DNA of 64,000 nucleotides, from positions 124,001 to 188,000 of the forward strand of contig NZ_AROI01000006.1 in the NCBI RefSeq assembly GCF_000410875.1. The letters run 5' to 3'. The notes under the pieces were generated by a model. That model was given only the letters and a program-made list of their open reading frames with translations. It was not told where the DNA came from and did no database searches. Origin of the DNA: Halopseudomonas pelagia CL-AP6 (GTDB taxonomy: Bacteria; Pseudomonadota; Gammaproteobacteria; Pseudomonadales; Pseudomonadaceae). The translations under genes were made by a program, and so were the position numbers. The first letter of the stretch is position 1; each line of letters opens with the position of its first letter. This document shows positions 26,595 to 37,399 of this stretch, piece after piece.

Positions 26595-27350
26595 TTAGTC
26601 ACCGGCCAGATGCCAGCAGGATTCACCTAGCGCCACACCCATGGCCGCAAACCTGCGTTCCACAAAAACGATGCCGCCCTGCTTATCCATTTTTAGCAGA
26701 CTGCTGGCACGGGTCCCGTAGTCTTCACCCAAAATAAAGGTGGCTGACAGTCGTCGCTCCCACTCCAGGCTGACTCCGGTTTGGGGTAGCTGCTGATCGG
26801 GGTAAGTCTGAGTGTCGCTTAACAGGTCCAGCAATACATCGGCACCAGCGTTCAAATTGTCGGCCAGCTTGGCCCGCAGTCGTTGCAGTTTGGGCCAGTC
26901 GCTGTCCAGTGATGCATTGGATAGCCCGTATATCCCTGGCGGCAACTGCTGCAACTGATTTGTCTGGCTATTGAGATACCAAAGCTGCTGAAGGTCACCG
27001 ACCAACAAATTGAATCCGGCATAATCGTCGCGCCTGGATTGCAGTTGCTGTAGGTAGTCCTTCGGCGTTTCTTTGCCGGCCAGGTAGTCCAGCGCCAACG
27101 CACCACGTGACTGTGGACCCTTATGGGCTCCAGGTGCACGGATGTTGGTTAGTGCCGCGAATCGGCCAGCCCGTGTGACTCCGAGCCAAGTACCCCCAGC
27201 GTCCAGATCCTTGCCCGCGAGCAGGTCCGGCTGGCCTTCTGCGGTCCAGAAGCCGGCTGCGCGAGTGGGTCTGGCATGGAACTCGTCCCGATTTCCCAGC
27301 AGGATGAGCGGGTAATCGCCCGTTTGCCAGGCAAAAGCCATCAGACACAT
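26595..27350 (-). CDS. NRDE family protein (TANGO2-like)
   Basis: A 251-residue protein beginning MCLM with the defining NRDE motif at about residues 20-23 in LLGNRDEFHARPT. The N-terminal Cys and fold suggest an Ntn-hydrolase relative; the eukaryotic homologue TANGO2 has been tied to haem or lipid handling, but the bacterial function is unsettled. It converges on ptsP with a 4-bp gap. Confidence 0.88.
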   Translation of the reverse strand: MCLMAFAWQTGDYPLILLGNRDEFHARPTRAAGFWTAEGQPDLLAGKDLDAGGTWLGVTRAGRFAALTNIRAPGAHKGPQSRGALALDYLAGKETPKDYLQQLQSRRDDYAGFNLLVGDLQQLWYLNSQTNQLQQLPPGIYGLSNASLDSDWPKLQRLRAKLADNLNAGADVLLDLLSDTQTYPDQQLPQTGVSLEWERRLSATFILGEDYGTRASSLLKMDKQGGIVFVERRFAAMGVALGESCWHLAGD

Positions 27351-27570
27351 AGTGGTTCCCCCCTGTTATTCGCCTAGTGTACGGATTTTTTGTCCGAGGC
27401 AGTGGCCCGTGAGGCCCATTGAAAGCGATAACAGGCACGTTCGACCGCAGTGTGAATGTGGCCATGGGATGACTTTCCTGGCACTCATCGGCGCTGGTTT
27501 CGGCTACACTAGCGGCCTGTCTGGCTAGGCTGATGAGATTCAGCGAGCAGCCATTGAAGCGGGGGTAAGT

Positions 27571-28353
27571 GTGGAGTTTCTGATTTATCTGGTACTGGGT
27601 GGGTTCGCTGGCACGTTGGCGGGTTTGTTCGGTGTGGGCGGAGGCATGATCATAGTGCCGGTGCTGGTTTACAGTTTCACTCTGCAAGGATTCGCGCCCG
27701 AGGTACTTACGCATATGGCGGTGGGTACTTCGCTGGCAACCATCGCCTTCACCTCTGTTAATGCCATTCGCGCGCATCATCTCAAGGGCGCGGTTCGGTG
27801 GCCGCTATTCATCTGGATGGCGCTAGGTATTGTTTTTGGTACCGTACTGGGAGCGCTGACCGCTGCGGTAATTCAGGGTCCCGTGTTGCAGAAGATCATC
27901 GGCGTATTTGCCATTGCCGTGGCAATCCAGATGGCTTTTGATCTACGGCCCAAGGCGACATCCGCTGTGCCAGGTAAGCCCGCACTGACCGTCGCTGGTG
28001 GGGTCATCGGCTGGGCGTCGGCGATCTTCGGTATTGGGGGTGGCTCGCTTACCGTGCCTTTTCTGGTCTGGCGCAGCGTGCCCATGCAGCAGGCAGTGGC
28101 CACTTCATCGGCTTGTGGCTTGCCTATCGCATTGGCCGGTGCGGCGAGTTTTATCTGGACCGGCTGGGCAGTGACTCCTCTGCCAGCCTGGAGCGTCGGG
28201 TATATTTATCTGCCGGCTATGATCGGTATTGCCGCTACCAGTATGCTATTCGCCGGTTTTGGCGCGCGTCTGGCACATCGGCTGTCGCAACAATTGCTCA
28301 AACGGCTGTTCGCCCTGCTGTTGCTGGGTGTGGGCATCAACTTTTTAATGTAG
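27571..28353 (+). CDS. TauE/SafE-family permease
   Basis: A 260-residue membrane protein with about eight helices in two halves. Each half has the Gly-rich motif of the family: GLFGVGGGMIIVPVLV and AIFGIGGGSLTVPFLV. Family members move sulfite, sulfoacetate or other small anions outward. GTG start preceded by GGGGGT. It ends nine bases before lgt and may be co-transcribed with it. Substrate unknown. Confidence 0.87.
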   Translation: MEFLIYLVLGGFAGTLAGLFGVGGGMIIVPVLVYSFTLQGFAPEVLTHMAVGTSLATIAFTSVNAIRAHHLKGAVRWPLFIWMALGIVFGTVLGALTAAVIQGPVLQKIIGVFAIAVAIQMAFDLRPKATSAVPGKPALTVAGGVIGWASAIFGIGGGSLTVPFLVWRSVPMQQAVATSSACGLPIALAGAASFIWTGWAVTPLPAWSVGYIYLPAMIGIAATSMLFAGFGARLAHRLSQQLLKRLFALLLLGVGINFLM

Positions 28354-28362
28354 GGAGCGTTA

Positions 28363-29169
28363 ATGCTGGCTTATCCGCAGATTGATCCGGTGGCGTTGTC
28401 CCTCGGCCCTATTCAGATCCATTGGTATGGCTTGATGTATCTGATTGGTATTGGCGGCGCCTGGTGGCTGGCGAGCCGCAGGGTGAATGCTTTTGATCCG
28501 AGTTGGAGCAGTGAGAAACTCTCGGATCTAGTGTTTTGGGTTGCCCTGGGTGTCATCGCTGGCGGTAGGCTTGGTTATATCCTGTTTTACGATCTTGCCT
28601 CCTATACCAACGATCCGACATTGATCTTCCAGGTCTGGAAGGGCGGCATGTCGTTTCATGGCGGCTTGCTCGGCGTATTGCTGGCGGTCTGGTGGTTTGC
28701 CCGGCGTAATGGCAAGCGCTTTTTTGAGGTGATGGACTTTGCCGCGCCCATGGTGCCGATTGGCTTGGGTGCCGGCCGCATAGGCAATTTCATCAATGCC
28801 GAGTTGTGGGGCAAGGCAACCGAGGTGCCCTGGGCTATGGTCTTCCCCACCGACCCGCTGCAGCTAGCCAGGCATCCATCGCAGTTGTATCAGTTCGCGA
28901 TGGAAGGGGTGGCGCTGTTCATTATTCTCTGGCTGTACTCGGCCAAGCCGCGGCCAACCATGGCAGTCAGCGGACTCTTCGGTGTGTGCTACGGCATCTT
29001 CCGCTTTCTTGCCGAGTTTGTTCGCGAACCGGATGCGCATCTGGGTTATTTGGCGTTCGGCTGGCTGACTATGGGGCAGGTACTTTCCTTGCCGATGATT
29101 CTGATAGGCGCCGCGATGATGGCGTGGGCTTACCGTAACGGAGGCGTAAAGCGTGAAACAGTATCTTGA
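28363..29169 (+). CDS. lgt: Prolipoprotein diacylglyceryl transferase Lgt
   Basis: A 268-residue inner-membrane enzyme with seven helices, the HGG motif in [12 protein letters not shown] and the signature [13 protein letters not shown] (about residues 140-152). It transfers diacylglycerol from phosphatidylglycerol to the lipobox Cys of prolipoproteins, the first step of lipoprotein maturation. Its 3' end overlaps thyA by 17 bp. Confidence 0.96.
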   Translation: MLAYPQIDPVALSLGPIQIHWYGLMYLIGIGGAWWLASRRVNAFDPSWSSEKLSDLVFWVALGVIAGGRLGYILFYDLASYTNDPTLIFQVWKGGMSFHGGLLGVLLAVWWFARRNGKRFFEVMDFAAPMVPIGLGAGRIGNFINAELWGKATEVPWAMVFPTDPLQLARHPSQLYQFAMEGVALFIILWLYSAKPRPTMAVSGLFGVCYGIFRFLAEFVREPDAHLGYLAFGWLTMGQVLSLPMILIGAAMMAWAYRNGGVKRETVS

Positions 29170-29947
29170 TCTGATGCGCCATGTGCGTGATCACGGCACC
29201 TTCAAAAGTGATCGGACCGGGACCGGCACCTACAGCGTATTTGCTCACCAGATGCGCTTTGATCTGGCCGACGGCTTCCCCTTGGTGACTACCAAGAAAT
29301 GCCACCTTAAATCCATTATCCATGAGCTGCTATGGTTTCTTCAGGGCGACACCAATATCGCTTACCTGAAGGAACATGGCGTGTCGATTTGGGACGATTG
29401 GGCGGACGAAGAGGGTAATTTGGGGCCGGTTTATGGCTACCAGTGGCGCTCCTGGCCAGCGCCCGATGGCGGGTCGATCGACCAGATCAGCAAGGTGCTG
29501 GAGATGATTCGCAGCAACCCTGATTCCAGACGGCTAATCGTGTCGGCCTGGAATCCTGCCCTGGTTGATGAGATGGCGCTGCCACCATGCCATGCCCTGT
29601 TTCAGTTCTATGTGGCGGATGGCAAGCTTAGTTGCCAGTTGTACCAGCGCTCCGCCGATATTTTCCTCGGCGTGCCGTTCAATATTGCCAGCTATGCGCT
29701 GTTGACGCTGATGGTCGCTCAAGTTTGCGGTTTGCAGCCAGGCGAGTTTGTTTGGACCGGTGGTGATTGCCATCTTTACGCTAATCATATGGAGCAGGCG
29801 GAACTGCAGCTCGCACGCGAGCCCTTCCCGCTACCCCGGATGCAGCTCAATCGGCAGGTTACCGATCTGTTTGCTTTTACCTTTGATGATTTCACCCTGG
29901 AAGGCTATCAGGCCCATCCCCACATCAAGGCGCCGGTGGCGGTATGA
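29153..29947 (+). CDS. thyA: Thymidylate synthase ThyA
   Basis: A 264-residue enzyme, the same length as in E. coli, with nucleophile Cys146 in [12 protein letters not shown] and the dUMP-binding [13 protein letters not shown] block. It makes dTMP from dUMP with methylene-tetrahydrofolate, releasing dihydrofolate that the next gene product recycles. GGAGGCGTAAAGC upstream of the GTG start supplies the ribosome site, inside the end of lgt. The stop overlaps the folA start. Confidence 0.97.
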   Translation: MKQYLDLMRHVRDHGTFKSDRTGTGTYSVFAHQMRFDLADGFPLVTTKKCHLKSIIHELLWFLQGDTNIAYLKEHGVSIWDDWADEEGNLGPVYGYQWRSWPAPDGGSIDQISKVLEMIRSNPDSRRLIVSAWNPALVDEMALPPCHALFQFYVADGKLSCQLYQRSADIFLGVPFNIASYALLTLMVAQVCGLQPGEFVWTGGDCHLYANHMEQAELQLAREPFPLPRMQLNRQVTDLFAFTFDDFTLEGYQAHPHIKAPVAV

Positions 29948-30468
29948 GCCATGCATCTAAGCCGCGCTTGGCGTTGATCGCCGCGATGGGCCTCAATCAT
30001 GTGATCGGGCGAGACAATCAGTTACCTTGGCATTTGCCGGAAGATCTCAAGTATTTCCGCAGTATGACCTGGGGCAAGCCCATCATTATGGGGCGCAAGA
30101 CCTTTGATTCGTTGGGGCGTCCGCTACCAGGGCGGACCAATATAGTCGTCAGCAAGCAAAGTGGTTTGCAGCTCCCCGGTGCCTGGCTGCACGCCAATAT
30201 AGACGATGCCTTGCAGCAGGCCGAGCGTCAGGCGGCCCTGGACGGGGCAGACGAAATTATGATCATTGGTGGGGAGACGCTTTACCGGCAGACGCTGGAG
30301 CGGGCTGATCGCTTGTATCTGACGCTAGTAGAGGCTGAGCCGTCGGGCGACGCCTGGTTTCCGGCGGTCGATCTGGCGCAGTGGCACTTGGTCGACGAGC
30401 GAGTGGTGCCGGGCACGGCGGATTATCCGGCCCATCGTTATCAAGTATTGGACAGAGTCAAAGGCTGA
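29944..30468 (+). CDS. folA: Dihydrofolate reductase
   Basis: A 174-residue enzyme with the substrate loop [18 protein letters not shown] (Asp of WHLPED aligning with the catalytic acid) and the NADPH-binding [16 protein letters not shown] and [10 protein letters not shown] motifs. It regenerates tetrahydrofolate after ThyA. The ATG overlaps the thyA stop by four bases. Its 3' end overlaps the convergent GGDEF-EAL gene by 28 bp. Confidence 0.96.
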   Translation: MSHASKPRLALIAAMGLNHVIGRDNQLPWHLPEDLKYFRSMTWGKPIIMGRKTFDSLGRPLPGRTNIVVSKQSGLQLPGAWLHANIDDALQQAERQAALDGADEIMIIGGETLYRQTLERADRLYLTLVEAEPSGDAWFPAVDLAQWHLVDERVVPGTADYPAHRYQVLDRVKG

Positions 30469-32111
30469 CCCATAACGTCTTCAAGCGGGCGTGGTCTGCC
30501 GATCCAGTAACCTTGCAGGAAGTCGCCGCCCCAACTGGATAATTGCTCGGCTGTCTGGGCATTTTCCACGTAGTTGGCGGTGATTTGTTTGTTCATACCG
30601 TGTGACAGGTTGATCAGATTGCGCAGGTAGGTAGCGTAGTCGTCATCATCGACCATTTTTCGTGCGTCCAGCTTGATGCCGGTAATCGGTAGCCGTGCCA
30701 GATAACTCATCGCACCGTACTCCTCGCCAAAATGATCAAGCCAGATATCCACGCCCAGAGAAGCCAGGGATTTACACAGCTTTTCTGCCTGGCTGGCGTG
30801 CTTTAACAGCGCATCTTCGCGCAGCTCGAGCTGAATCACGTTGGCGGGCACGTTGTTTTTGACCAACAGTTGGCGAAGTTGGTCGGCAAAACGCGGTTGC
30901 TTTAGTTCTCGATCGCTGAGGTTGATCGACAGACGGCAATCCACTCCAGCATTGCGCCATTTCATCACTGCTTCTAGCGCTTTACCAATGACCCAGTGAC
31001 CCATGGGCAAAATCAGACCGCTGTGTTCCGCCAACTTCAGAAAGGCATCCGGCGTGAGTAGCCCCAGCGTCGGATGTTGCCAGCGTAATAAGGCCTCCCA
31101 GGCGTGGGTATCGCCATTGCGTGTATCCACTATAGGTTGAAAGTGCAGGCGAAACTGACCCTCTAGTAAGCCGTGGCGCAGGCCTTGCTCAATATCCAGG
31201 TTATGCTGAGTTTGCGCATCTTCTTCCGGGCTGTAAAAGCTGTAACCGTTGCGGCCGCCGGCTTTGGCCCGATATAACGCTTGGTCGGCGTTATTCAGCA
31301 GTTCAGAAGCGCTACTGCCATGCTGCGGATGAGTGGCAATGCCGACGCTGGCGGAAATAAGCAAATGATGGCCGTTCAGCGTGATCGGTTCGCTCAGCGT
31401 ATGAATAATCTTGCTGGCGATCAGCGCGGCATCGTTTGGGTCGTGCAGGTCGGTCAGCAATGCGACGAATTCGTCTCCACCGATTCGGGTGATCATATCG
31501 AGATCACGCATGCTGCGCCGCAGGCGGTTGGCAATCACCGCTAGCAACAGATCGCCCAGCCCGTGACCGAAGCTGTCGTTGATCTGCTTGAAGTAATCCA
31601 GGTCGATATACAGCAGCGCAAAAGCGGTATGACTGCGCTTGCTGCGCAGCAGCAGCCGGTCAAGCTCCTCTTCGAGCATGGCGCGATTGCCCAGCCCCGT
31701 CAGCGGGTCCTGCTTTGCTTGTTGGGCCAGTTTGCCGCCGCTCTGTCGGCGGAATCCGGCATGTTCCAAGGCGCGCCGCAGTCGGTCTGACGTCAGCTCG
31801 GAGCGCAGCAGGATGTCGTCTGCGCCATCATGAATGGCCATGCTGTCGTGCTCTGGAGCGCGGGCATCGCTGACCAACAGGCACAAGGTGTCATTGGCGA
31901 CGCGTCGCACGTCGCGTAACAGGGACAGATCATTGGGGATAAGGCAGGCGCTAAAGTTACCATTGGCCAGACGATTGATTGCTTCCTGCGGACGTGTGCA
32001 CACCTCGACGGCCAGTGGGGCATCGTTTTCGGACCGGCAGAATGCGAGCAGTTGCTCGCGTTTGACCGGATCCATTTCAACCAGCAGCAGTTTGCTTGCA
32101 GTTGTGTCCAT
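30441..32111 (-). CDS. Diguanylate cyclase with degenerate EAL and receiver-like domains
   Basis: A 556-residue protein. A receiver-like N domain (about 5-118) lacks a clear phospho-acceptor Asp. The GGDEF domain keeps GGDEF at 211-215 and an inhibitory RxxD site (R202-D205) five residues before it, so it should make c-di-GMP under product inhibition. The EAL domain starts at 339-341 (EAL) and keeps Asn397 and QGYWIGRP, but the metal-binding DDFG is DHFG (His460) and AEGVE reads ANYVE. It is therefore probably a non-catalytic c-di-GMP sensor. The start at ATG 32111 precedes the first beta strand; an upstream extension lacks domain sequence. Confidence 0.9.
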   Translation of the reverse strand: MDTTASKLLLVEMDPVKREQLLAFCRSENDAPLAVEVCTRPQEAINRLANGNFSACLIPNDLSLLRDVRRVANDTLCLLVSDARAPEHDSMAIHDGADDILLRSELTSDRLRRALEHAGFRRQSGGKLAQQAKQDPLTGLGNRAMLEEELDRLLLRSKRSHTAFALLYIDLDYFKQINDSFGHGLGDLLLAVIANRLRRSMRDLDMITRIGGDEFVALLTDLHDPNDAALIASKIIHTLSEPITLNGHHLLISASVGIATHPQHGSSASELLNNADQALYRAKAGGRNGYSFYSPEEDAQTQHNLDIEQGLRHGLLEGQFRLHFQPIVDTRNGDTHAWEALLRWQHPTLGLLTPDAFLKLAEHSGLILPMGHWVIGKALEAVMKWRNAGVDCRLSINLSDRELKQPRFADQLRQLLVKNNVPANVIQLELREDALLKHASQAEKLCKSLASLGVDIWLDHFGEEYGAMSYLARLPITGIKLDARKMVDDDDYATYLRNLINLSHGMNKQITANYVENAQTAEQLSSWGGDFLQGYWIGRPRPLEDVMGQPLTLSNT

Positions 32112-32519
32112 CGGAGTCCATGCCCGGCAGAGAGGAACGCCGCGTAGTACGCCCCATGTTGCGATTATGTTAACGCCATCACAGTTTCCGCACAGCATTA
32201 GGGAGTGGCGAACGGCCAGTTTGTCCGACCAATGGTATGACTGTTGATTAAATCAGACGTTCGATTGACTATTTTTTTGTTGCCAAGATGGAGTGACATT
32301 ATTATGGCGCAGTATTTGACTGCTAATTAGCGTCAAGCCCAGGCCAATAGCTATCTGCCGGCGCCGGGAGCTGACAGTGCACTGCGCAAATAACCCTTTT
32401 CAGGAGGCTGCCAGGAGGGCATGCATCCGAGCCACAACGCTCGCGCGGGTGACTCGGATACATGGTAAAGATACAGGTACAGCGCTCACATTCTTGCAGA
32501 TTTCGAGCAGCAACTGCCC
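32112..32519. other. Intergenic region, no gene seen
   Basis: 408 bp between the GGDEF-EAL start and the ilvD stop. It should hold the GGDEF-EAL promoter. No credible reading frame was found on either strand. One imperfect hairpin near the ilvD end is listed separately. Confidence 0.6.
32420..32464. terminator. Hairpin downstream of ilvD
   Basis: CATGCATCCGAG (32420-32431) pairs with CTCGGATACATG (32453-32464), eleven of twelve positions matched, loop of 21 nt. It lies about 55 bp past the ilvD stop on that transcript. No U-run follows, so termination is only a possibility. Confidence 0.4.
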
Positions 32520-34358
32520 TCAGCCATCGAGCATGGCCTTGTCGCGGACAGCGCCTTTGTCCGCGCTGGTGGCCAATAGGGCATAGGCCTTCAACGCGGT
32601 CGTTACCTTGCGTGGGCGCTGCTCTACCGGTTTCCAGCCTTTCTTGTCCTGCGCGATACGGCGCTGTGACAGTTCTTCGTCGCTCACCAGCAAGTTGATG
32701 CTGCGGTTGGGGATATCAATTAGTACCCTGTCGCCTTCTTGTACCAGGCCAATGGCGCCGCCCGCAGCGGCTTCTGGCGAAGCGTGACCAATGGACAGGC
32801 CCGAGGTGCCGCCGGAGAAGCGTCCGTCGGTTAGCAATGCACAGTCCTTACCCAGGCCCTTGGACTTCAGGTAGCTGGTCGGGTAGAGCATTTCCTGCAT
32901 GCCAGGACCGCCCTTGGGGCCTTCGTAGCGAATAATGACGATGTCGCCAGCCTTAACTTCGTCGGCGAGAATGCCCTTGACGGCGGTGTCCTGGCTTTCG
33001 TAAATCTTGGCGTTGCCTTCAAACACGTGGATGGACTCATCCACGCCAGCGGTTTTCACCACGCAACCGTCCTGGGCGATATTGCCATAGAGCACAGCCA
33101 GACCGCCTTCGGCAGAATAGGCGTGTTCGACGCTGCGAATACAGCCATGCTCACGGTCCAGATCCAGCGTATCCCAGCGGGTAGATTGGCTGAACGCGGT
33201 CTGGGTCGGGATGCCTGCGGGCCCGGCCTTGAAGTAGGTATGTACGGCTTCGTCTTCAGTCTGGGTAATATCCCATTCGGTGATCGCCTGCTCCATGCTC
33301 GGGCTGTGCACTGTCGGCAGATCGGTGTGCAGCAAGCCGCCGCGGGCCAGCGAACCGAGGATGCTGAAAATACCGCCGGCGCGGTGCACGTCTTCCATAT
33401 GGTACTTCTGAATATTCGGCGCGACTTTGCACAACTGCGGCACCTGGCGTGACAGGCGGTCGATATCGCGCAGGTCGAATTCGATTTCACCTTCCTGAGC
33501 CGCGGCCAGCAGGTGCAAGATGGTGTTGGTCGAGCCGCCCATGGCAATGTCCAGGGTCATGGCATTCTCGAACGCCTTGAAGTTGGCGATGCTGCGCGGC
33601 AACACACTTTCGTCACCGTCGGTGTAATAGCGTTTGCACAGCTCGACTATGGTGCGCCCAGCGCGCAGGAACAACTGCTCGCGGTCGCTGTGTGTGGCCA
33701 GCAACGAGCCGTTGCCGGGCAGCGCCAGGCCCAGTGCTTCAGTCAGGCAGTTCATCGAGTTGGCGGTGAACATGCCCGAGCAAGAACCGCAGGTCGGACA
33801 GGCGGAGCGCTCGTATTCGGCGACTTTCTCGTCTGAGCTGTTTTCATCAGCGGCGACGACCATCGCATCGACCAGGTCCAGGCCGTGGCTGGCGAGCTTG
33901 GTTTTGCCCGCTTCCATCGGGCCGCCGGAGACAAAGACCACAGGTACGTTCAGGCGCAGTGCGGCCATGAGCATGCCGGGGGTGATCTTGTCGCAGTTGG
34001 AAATGCACACGATCGCATCGGCGCAGTGGGCATTGACCATGTATTCCACCGAGTCGGCAATGATCTCGCGCGAGGGCAGGGAGTAGAGCATGCCGTCGTG
34101 GCCCATGGCGATGCCATCGTCCACGGCAATGGTGTTGAATTCCTTGGCCACGCCACCGGCGCGCTCAATTTCGCGTGCGACCAACTGGCCCATGTCTTTC
34201 AGATGCACGTGGCCGGGTACGAACTGGGTGAAGGAGTTGGCCACCGCGATGATGGGTTTCTTGAAATCCTCGTCCTTCATGCCGGTGGCGCGCCACAGCG
34301 CGCGGGCGCCAGCCATGTTGCGGCCAAAGGTGGATGTTTTTGAGCGGTAATCGGGCAT
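32520..34358 (-). CDS. ilvD: Dihydroxy-acid dehydratase IlvD
   Basis: A 612-residue Fe-S dehydratase of the long E. coli-type class. Cluster cysteines lie in [10 protein letters not shown] and [18 protein letters not shown], and the C-terminal GGPGMQEML and [14 protein letters not shown] blocks are intact. It makes the 2-keto acids that precede valine, isoleucine and pantothenate. The ATG at 34358 gives [14 protein letters not shown], the family N terminus. It follows argA on the same strand with a 104-bp gap. Confidence 0.97.
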   Translation of the reverse strand: MPDYRSKTSTFGRNMAGARALWRATGMKDEDFKKPIIAVANSFTQFVPGHVHLKDMGQLVAREIERAGGVAKEFNTIAVDDGIAMGHDGMLYSLPSREIIADSVEYMVNAHCADAIVCISNCDKITPGMLMAALRLNVPVVFVSGGPMEAGKTKLASHGLDLVDAMVVAADENSSDEKVAEYERSACPTCGSCSGMFTANSMNCLTEALGLALPGNGSLLATHSDREQLFLRAGRTIVELCKRYYTDGDESVLPRSIANFKAFENAMTLDIAMGGSTNTILHLLAAAQEGEIEFDLRDIDRLSRQVPQLCKVAPNIQKYHMEDVHRAGGIFSILGSLARGGLLHTDLPTVHSPSMEQAITEWDITQTEDEAVHTYFKAGPAGIPTQTAFSQSTRWDTLDLDREHGCIRSVEHAYSAEGGLAVLYGNIAQDGCVVKTAGVDESIHVFEGNAKIYESQDTAVKGILADEVKAGDIVIIRYEGPKGGPGMQEMLYPTSYLKSKGLGKDCALLTDGRFSGGTSGLSIGHASPEAAAGGAIGLVQEGDRVLIDIPNRSINLLVSDEELSQRRIAQDKKGWKPVEQRPRKVTTALKAYALLATSADKGAVRDKAMLDG

Positions 34359-34462
34359 GGGATAATCTCGTTGTGCGTTGCAATCAGCCAAGCATACCAA
34401 GTTGGCGATAAGCATGCAGCCCACGCCGGCAGATGGCTGCACGGCGCGGCTGGCAGAAGGGT

Positions 34463-35758
34463 CTAAAGCGTCTTTTCGAAGATCTTTGAGTTGCGCTGAT
34501 AGTTATACAGCGAGGCGCGCTTGATCGGCAGACGTTCGACAGAGCTGGGCACGAAGCCGCGCTCACGGAACCAGTGTGCGGTTCGGGTCGTGAGCACGAA
34601 CAGGGTGTCCAGTTTCATCATTCTGGCCTGGGATTCGATATGCGCGAGCAATTGGTCGCCGCGGCCGCCGTGCCGATAGTTCGGGTCGATCGCGACGCAG
34701 GCCAGTTCGGCCGCGCTGGAGTCGTCCAACGGGTAAAGGGCGGCGCAGCCGATGATCATATTGTCGCGCTCGATCAGGGTGAACTGGCCGATTTCGGTTT
34801 CCAGTACCTCGCGCGAGCGGCGCACCAAAATGCCCGCTTCTTCCAGCGGGCGTAGCAATTCGATCAGGCCGCCGACATCCTCGATGGTCGCCGTGCGGAT
34901 CTGCTCGAAGGCTTCCTGGGTGACCAGCGTGCCGCCGCCGTCGCGGGTAAAGAGCTCGGTCAGCAGCGCGCCATCGTCGCAAAAGCTGACGATATGACTG
35001 CGTCTCACGCCCTTGTCACAGGCCTTGCAGGCGGCTGCCAGCAGTGAGCCGGGAAGGCTATTGCCGAGAATGTTGAGTAGGGGTTGGGCGCGGGTGGGTT
35101 TGAGTTCGCGCAATAATTGCCCATCGGCATTGACGATGCCTGCTTCGGGGCCAAAGAGGATCAATTTGTCGGCTTCCAGTGCGGCTGCGGTGCTGGTGGC
35201 AACGTCCTCACAGGCCAGGTTGAACACTTCCCCGGTGGGCGAGTAGCCCATCGACGACAGCAGTACGATGGACTGCTCGTCCAGATGCCGGCTGATCGCC
35301 TTGCGGTCAATACGCCGCACTTCACCGGTATGATGAAAGTCCACGCCGTCGACCACGCCGATGGGTTTGGCCGTAACGAAGTTGCCACTCACCACGCGCA
35401 GACGCGAGCCTTGGCCAGATGCGGTAGGTGCTGTACACAACTGTGCTTCGATGGCGATGCGCAGGCTGCCCACCGCATCCATCACGCACGCCAGGGTGTC
35501 GCTGTCGGTAATACGCAGGTCTTTATGGTAATGCGAGCTGAGGCCGCGGGCGCTCTGGCGCTCCTCAATCTGCGGCCGCGAGCCATGCACCAACACCAGC
35601 CGCACGCCCAGACTGTTAAGCAGCATGATGTCGTGGACGATATTGCTGAAATTCGGGTGCGCCAATGCTTCGCCAGGCAGCAACACAACAAAGGTGCAAT
35701 CGCGATGGGTATTAATATAGGGCGTCGAGTGGCGGAACCAGTTGACGTAGTCGGTCAT
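34463..35758 (-). CDS. argA: N-acetylglutamate synthase ArgA
   Basis: A 431-residue bifunctional-fold enzyme: an amino-acid-kinase-like domain (about 1-290) that binds feedback inhibitor arginine, then a GNAT acetyltransferase (about 295-431) with the acetyl-CoA loop [11 protein letters not shown]. It catalyses the first step of arginine synthesis. The ATG at 35758 gives [19 protein letters not shown], the family start; an earlier TTG would add six residues. argE lies 1.6 kb upstream, with amn between them. Confidence 0.95.
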   Translation of the reverse strand: MTDYVNWFRHSTPYINTHRDCTFVVLLPGEALAHPNFSNIVHDIMLLNSLGVRLVLVHGSRPQIEERQSARGLSSHYHKDLRITDSDTLACVMDAVGSLRIAIEAQLCTAPTASGQGSRLRVVSGNFVTAKPIGVVDGVDFHHTGEVRRIDRKAISRHLDEQSIVLLSSMGYSPTGEVFNLACEDVATSTAAALEADKLILFGPEAGIVNADGQLLRELKPTRAQPLLNILGNSLPGSLLAAACKACDKGVRRSHIVSFCDDGALLTELFTRDGGGTLVTQEAFEQIRTATIEDVGGLIELLRPLEEAGILVRRSREVLETEIGQFTLIERDNMIIGCAALYPLDDSSAAELACVAIDPNYRHGGRGDQLLAHIESQARMMKLDTLFVLTTRTAHWFRERGFVPSSVERLPIKRASLYNYQRNSKIFEKTL

Positions 35759-35902
35759 GGGTGGCAGTCCGGGCAAAACAGCAGTTTAGGGACTTTGCTG
35801 GACCCGCTTCAAGCGCTGATTGCAATCGTTGCTCGCAGGGCTATGCCCATCCCTGCGATTCCAGGCAAGATAAGCCATGTTCTACAACCAAGAGAGAGCC
35901 CT

Positions 35903-37387
35903 GTGAGTCCTGATTCGATTGAGCGCCCCGTTCCCTTTGTCACTGTCAGCAGCCCGGAAGAAGCGGTTGAGCGATTGGCTGCATTGTACCGCCAGGCTAC
36001 CGGCGCGCTGGGTCTGGCATTGCAAGCCTACCTGCAGGATCGCACCCGACCAGATGCTGACCAGTTGGCCATGTACCGGTATCCAGAGTTACGGCTAACC
36101 TACCGTTGCAAAGAGGATGTACCGCCCAGTGTGCGCGCCTACGCCAAGGTGCAGGTGCCGGGCACCTACAGTGTGACGGTAACCCATCCGGAAGCCTTTC
36201 GTCCTTATCTGCTGGAGCAGTTGCGGCCCTTGATGAACGATTTCACCTTGCAGATCGAAGTGGGGTTGAGCGAGCAGGCCATCCCCTATCCCTATGTAGT
36301 GGAGCAGGGTGATGAGCTGGCGGGTTCTGGGGTTACTGCGGGTGAGTTGGCCCGGGTGTTCCCCAGTACCGATCTGTCGGCGGTCACCGATGGCACGGTC
36401 GACGGCTTGCTCGATTGGGAGCAGCTTGACCCCATGCCGCTGGCGCTGTTCGATGCGGCGCGGGTGGATTTCTCGCTACGCCGCCTGGTGCATTACACCG
36501 GTAGCGATTGGCGCCATGTGCAGCCGTGGATCCTGCTGACCAACTATCACCGTTACGTGGACCAGTTTGTGCGTCACGGGTTGGATATGCTCCAGGGCGA
36601 CTCGCGTTTTCAGCGCATGATCATGCCCGGAAATATTATTATCGAACGGAGCATGAGTGCTGAGCAGATGCAGGCGCTGGTCGATACCGTGGTCTGGCAC
36701 CGCTACCAGATGCCGGCCTATCACCTGCAGGCCAATGATCGAGATGGCGTGACTCTGGTCAATATCGGCGTCGGACCGTCCAATGCGAAGAATATTACCG
36801 ATCACCTGGCGGTGCTGCGGCCGCATTGTTGGCTGATGATCGGCCACTGTGGCGGGCTGCGTCAGTCGCAGAGCATTGGCGACTACGTGCTGGCTCATGC
36901 CTATATGCGCCGCGACGGCATTCTCGATCGGGTGCTGCCGCCGAATATTCCGCTGCCGGCGTTGGCTGAAGTGCAAATGGCCCTGCAGGAGGCCGCCGCG
37001 ACAGTGACGGGTGAACGGGGTGACGACTTGAAGCGGCGTCTGCGTACCGGCACCGTGCTGACTTACGATGACCGCAACTGGGAGCTGCGCTGGGCGCAGG
37101 AGCGGCCGCTGATCAACCAGGCCAGGGCCATTGCCGTGGACATGGAAAGCGGCACTATTGCTGCCCAGGGCTACCGTCTACGGGTGCCCTACGGCACGCT
37201 GTTGTGCGTCTCGGATAAACCGCTGCACAGCGAGATCAAGCTGCCTGGCGCCGCGGGTGCCTTCTATGAGCGCGCCGTGACCCAGCATCTGCACATAGGC
37301 ATCGCCGCGCTAGATCTGCTGCGCAGTCAGCTGAACTCACTGCATTCACGCAAGCTGCGCAGCTTTGACGAGCCACCTTTTCGCTGA
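35903..37387 (+). CDS. amn: AMP nucleosidase
   Basis: A 494-residue enzyme with an N-terminal AMP nucleosidase regulatory domain (about 15-180) and a C-terminal nucleoside-phosphorylase-like domain with IGHCGGLR, AVDMESGTIA and CVSDKPLHSEIK. It splits AMP into adenine and ribose 5-phosphate and helps set adenylate levels. The GTG at 35903 is chosen: the reading frame extends far upstream but that part lies antisense to argA and is not protein-like. AGAGAG precedes the GTG. Confidence 0.94.
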   Translation: MSPDSIERPVPFVTVSSPEEAVERLAALYRQATGALGLALQAYLQDRTRPDADQLAMYRYPELRLTYRCKEDVPPSVRAYAKVQVPGTYSVTVTHPEAFRPYLLEQLRPLMNDFTLQIEVGLSEQAIPYPYVVEQGDELAGSGVTAGELARVFPSTDLSAVTDGTVDGLLDWEQLDPMPLALFDAARVDFSLRRLVHYTGSDWRHVQPWILLTNYHRYVDQFVRHGLDMLQGDSRFQRMIMPGNIIIERSMSAEQMQALVDTVVWHRYQMPAYHLQANDRDGVTLVNIGVGPSNAKNITDHLAVLRPHCWLMIGHCGGLRQSQSIGDYVLAHAYMRRDGILDRVLPPNIPLPALAEVQMALQEAAATVTGERGDDLKRRLRTGTVLTYDDRNWELRWAQERPLINQARAIAVDMESGTIAAQGYRLRVPYGTLLCVSDKPLHSEIKLPGAAGAFYERAVTQHLHIGIAALDLLRSQLNSLHSRKLRSFDEPPFR

Positions 37388-37399
37388 GCAAATCGCCGG

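Noticed and set aside
34415-34441. TGCAGCC/GGCTGCA stem between argA and ilvD
   Set aside because: Only 7 bp with a 13-nt loop and no U-run; too weak to call a terminator.
35117-35902. Upstream extension of the amn reading frame
   Set aside because: It lies antisense to argA, has no nucleosidase sequence, and a good GTG start with a ribosome site lies at 35903.
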